From an uncultured Lachnospiraceae bacterium (GTDB lineage: Bacteria > Bacillota > Clostridia > Lachnospirales > Lachnospiraceae): a stretch of DNA of 64,000 bases. Location: NCBI GenBank assembly GCA_947175055.1, contig CAMWLJ010000005.1:1-64000 (forward strand), written 5' to 3'. The notes under the pieces are model-generated. The model saw only the letters and a program-made list of their open reading frames with translations, was not told the origin of the DNA and did no database searches. A program made the translations under genes and the position numbers. Shown here one piece after another: positions 63,683-64,000 of this stretch (positions within the stretch are counted from its first letter, which is position 1; each line of letters begins with the position of its first letter).

Positions 63683-64000
63683 ATCTCCTATGTTTTCAAT
63701 CCTTTCTATGTAGATCAAAGATTACTTTCTCCATTCCGAATAAACACCCCTTCTATTCATGGTGATATCATAATGTAGGATATGGGTGTTTAGAAAAATA
63801 TAGCAGCTCTTGCTGATATGTCGTATTCCACATAACCGCAAAAACCGCTATGTCCAGTCTCAGTCACGTCAGGCTTATTTTCAATGCTGTATCTTATTAT
63901 AGTATTTATAGATACCTTTTACAAGATTCAAAATATCCTTTCCAAACAAATGCAGGAAACCTGATTACTATTCACGGGTCAGGAATGCGCCAAACTGCGC
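63683..64000. other. 318-bp upstream region with long leader
   Basis: No gene seen. Holds a promoter and about 205 nt of leader with an AAACACCC/GGGTGTTT inverted repeat (63745-63795) and a possible 12-codon ORF (MEKVIFDLHRKD) on minus. The start of the next gene upstream is beyond the window. Confidence 0.6.
63896..63924 (-). promoter_or_regulatory. Promoter of the two-flavoprotein unit
   Basis: Minus strand TTGTAA (63919-63924), 17-bp spacer, perfect TATAAT (63896-63901). Confidence 0.7.

Overview
The window is a compact, ordinary chromosomal segment from a Gram-positive anaerobe of the class Clostridia, most likely family Lachnospiraceae. The grounds are Shine-Dalgarno sites of the GGAGG type, a ylbJ-type sporulation membrane protein, short HisG with HisZ, RecU, DUF896 (YnzC), the coaD/rsmD/DivIVA-like neighbourhood, MetH without a reactivation domain, and TIGR03960/TIGR03936 radical-SAM partners. 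I find 59 protein genes, no rRNA or tRNA genes, no CRISPR array, no insertion sequence and no prophage. 55 genes are on the minus strand. The four plus-strand genes (ylbJ-like, acetyltransferase, uracil permease, SGNH hydrolase) are all single-gene units.

Layout (minus genes run from high to low coordinates). 0-4 kb: membrane-anchored MerR regulator, TIGR03936/TIGR03960 pair, a small membrane protein. 4-8.8 kb: histidine operon hisZ-hisG-hisD-hisIE, where hisIE carries a degenerate HisF-like N-terminal domain and every intergenic gap holds a hairpin or repeat. 8.9-16.5 kb: recU, pseudouridine synthases, SDR, YgiQ, HAD, then ylbJ-like on plus. 16.5-19.9 kb: cell-wall amidase, coiled-coil protein, coaD, rsmD. 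19.9-28.4 kb: type II topoisomerase pair (probably topoisomerase IV), a 7TM hybrid histidine kinase, an uncharacterised possible nuclease, and a low-complexity protein. The last two have look-alike promoters. 28.5-30.1 kb: XRE regulator divergent from an acetyltransferase. 30.2-36.5 kb: branched-chain amino-acid cluster ilvB, two ACT small subunits, ilvC, TetR, leuC, leuD. 36.7-43 kb: MetH, lipoprotein, upp/uraA divergent pair, SmtB-type ArsR plus HMA protein. 43.4-50.8 kb: proA and proB separated by DUF896, 5-FCL and a three-gene glycosylation-like cassette. 51.1-60.5 kb: probable sialic-acid/amino-sugar locus (ABC importer, DUF624, RpiR regulator, SGNH hydrolase, nanA, nanE, ROK kinase, YhcH). 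60.6-63.7 kb: two flavoproteins behind a long leader.

Functionally the segment joins amino-acid biosynthesis (His, Ile/Val/Leu, Pro, Met), uracil salvage, DNA topology and repair, RNA modification, and a carbohydrate scavenging locus. I saw no obvious new defence or mobile system. The parts least explained by known annotation are two families of dispersed structured repeats in transcribed intergenic regions, the degenerate HisF-HisI-HisE fusion, twin promoters sharing a 16-nt word, the uncharacterised gene upstream of the hybrid kinase and topoisomerase genes, the membrane-sugar cassette inside the pro/folate block, and the cytoplasmic esterase inside the nan locus. All functional statements come from reading motifs and remembered family features; no database search was possible.
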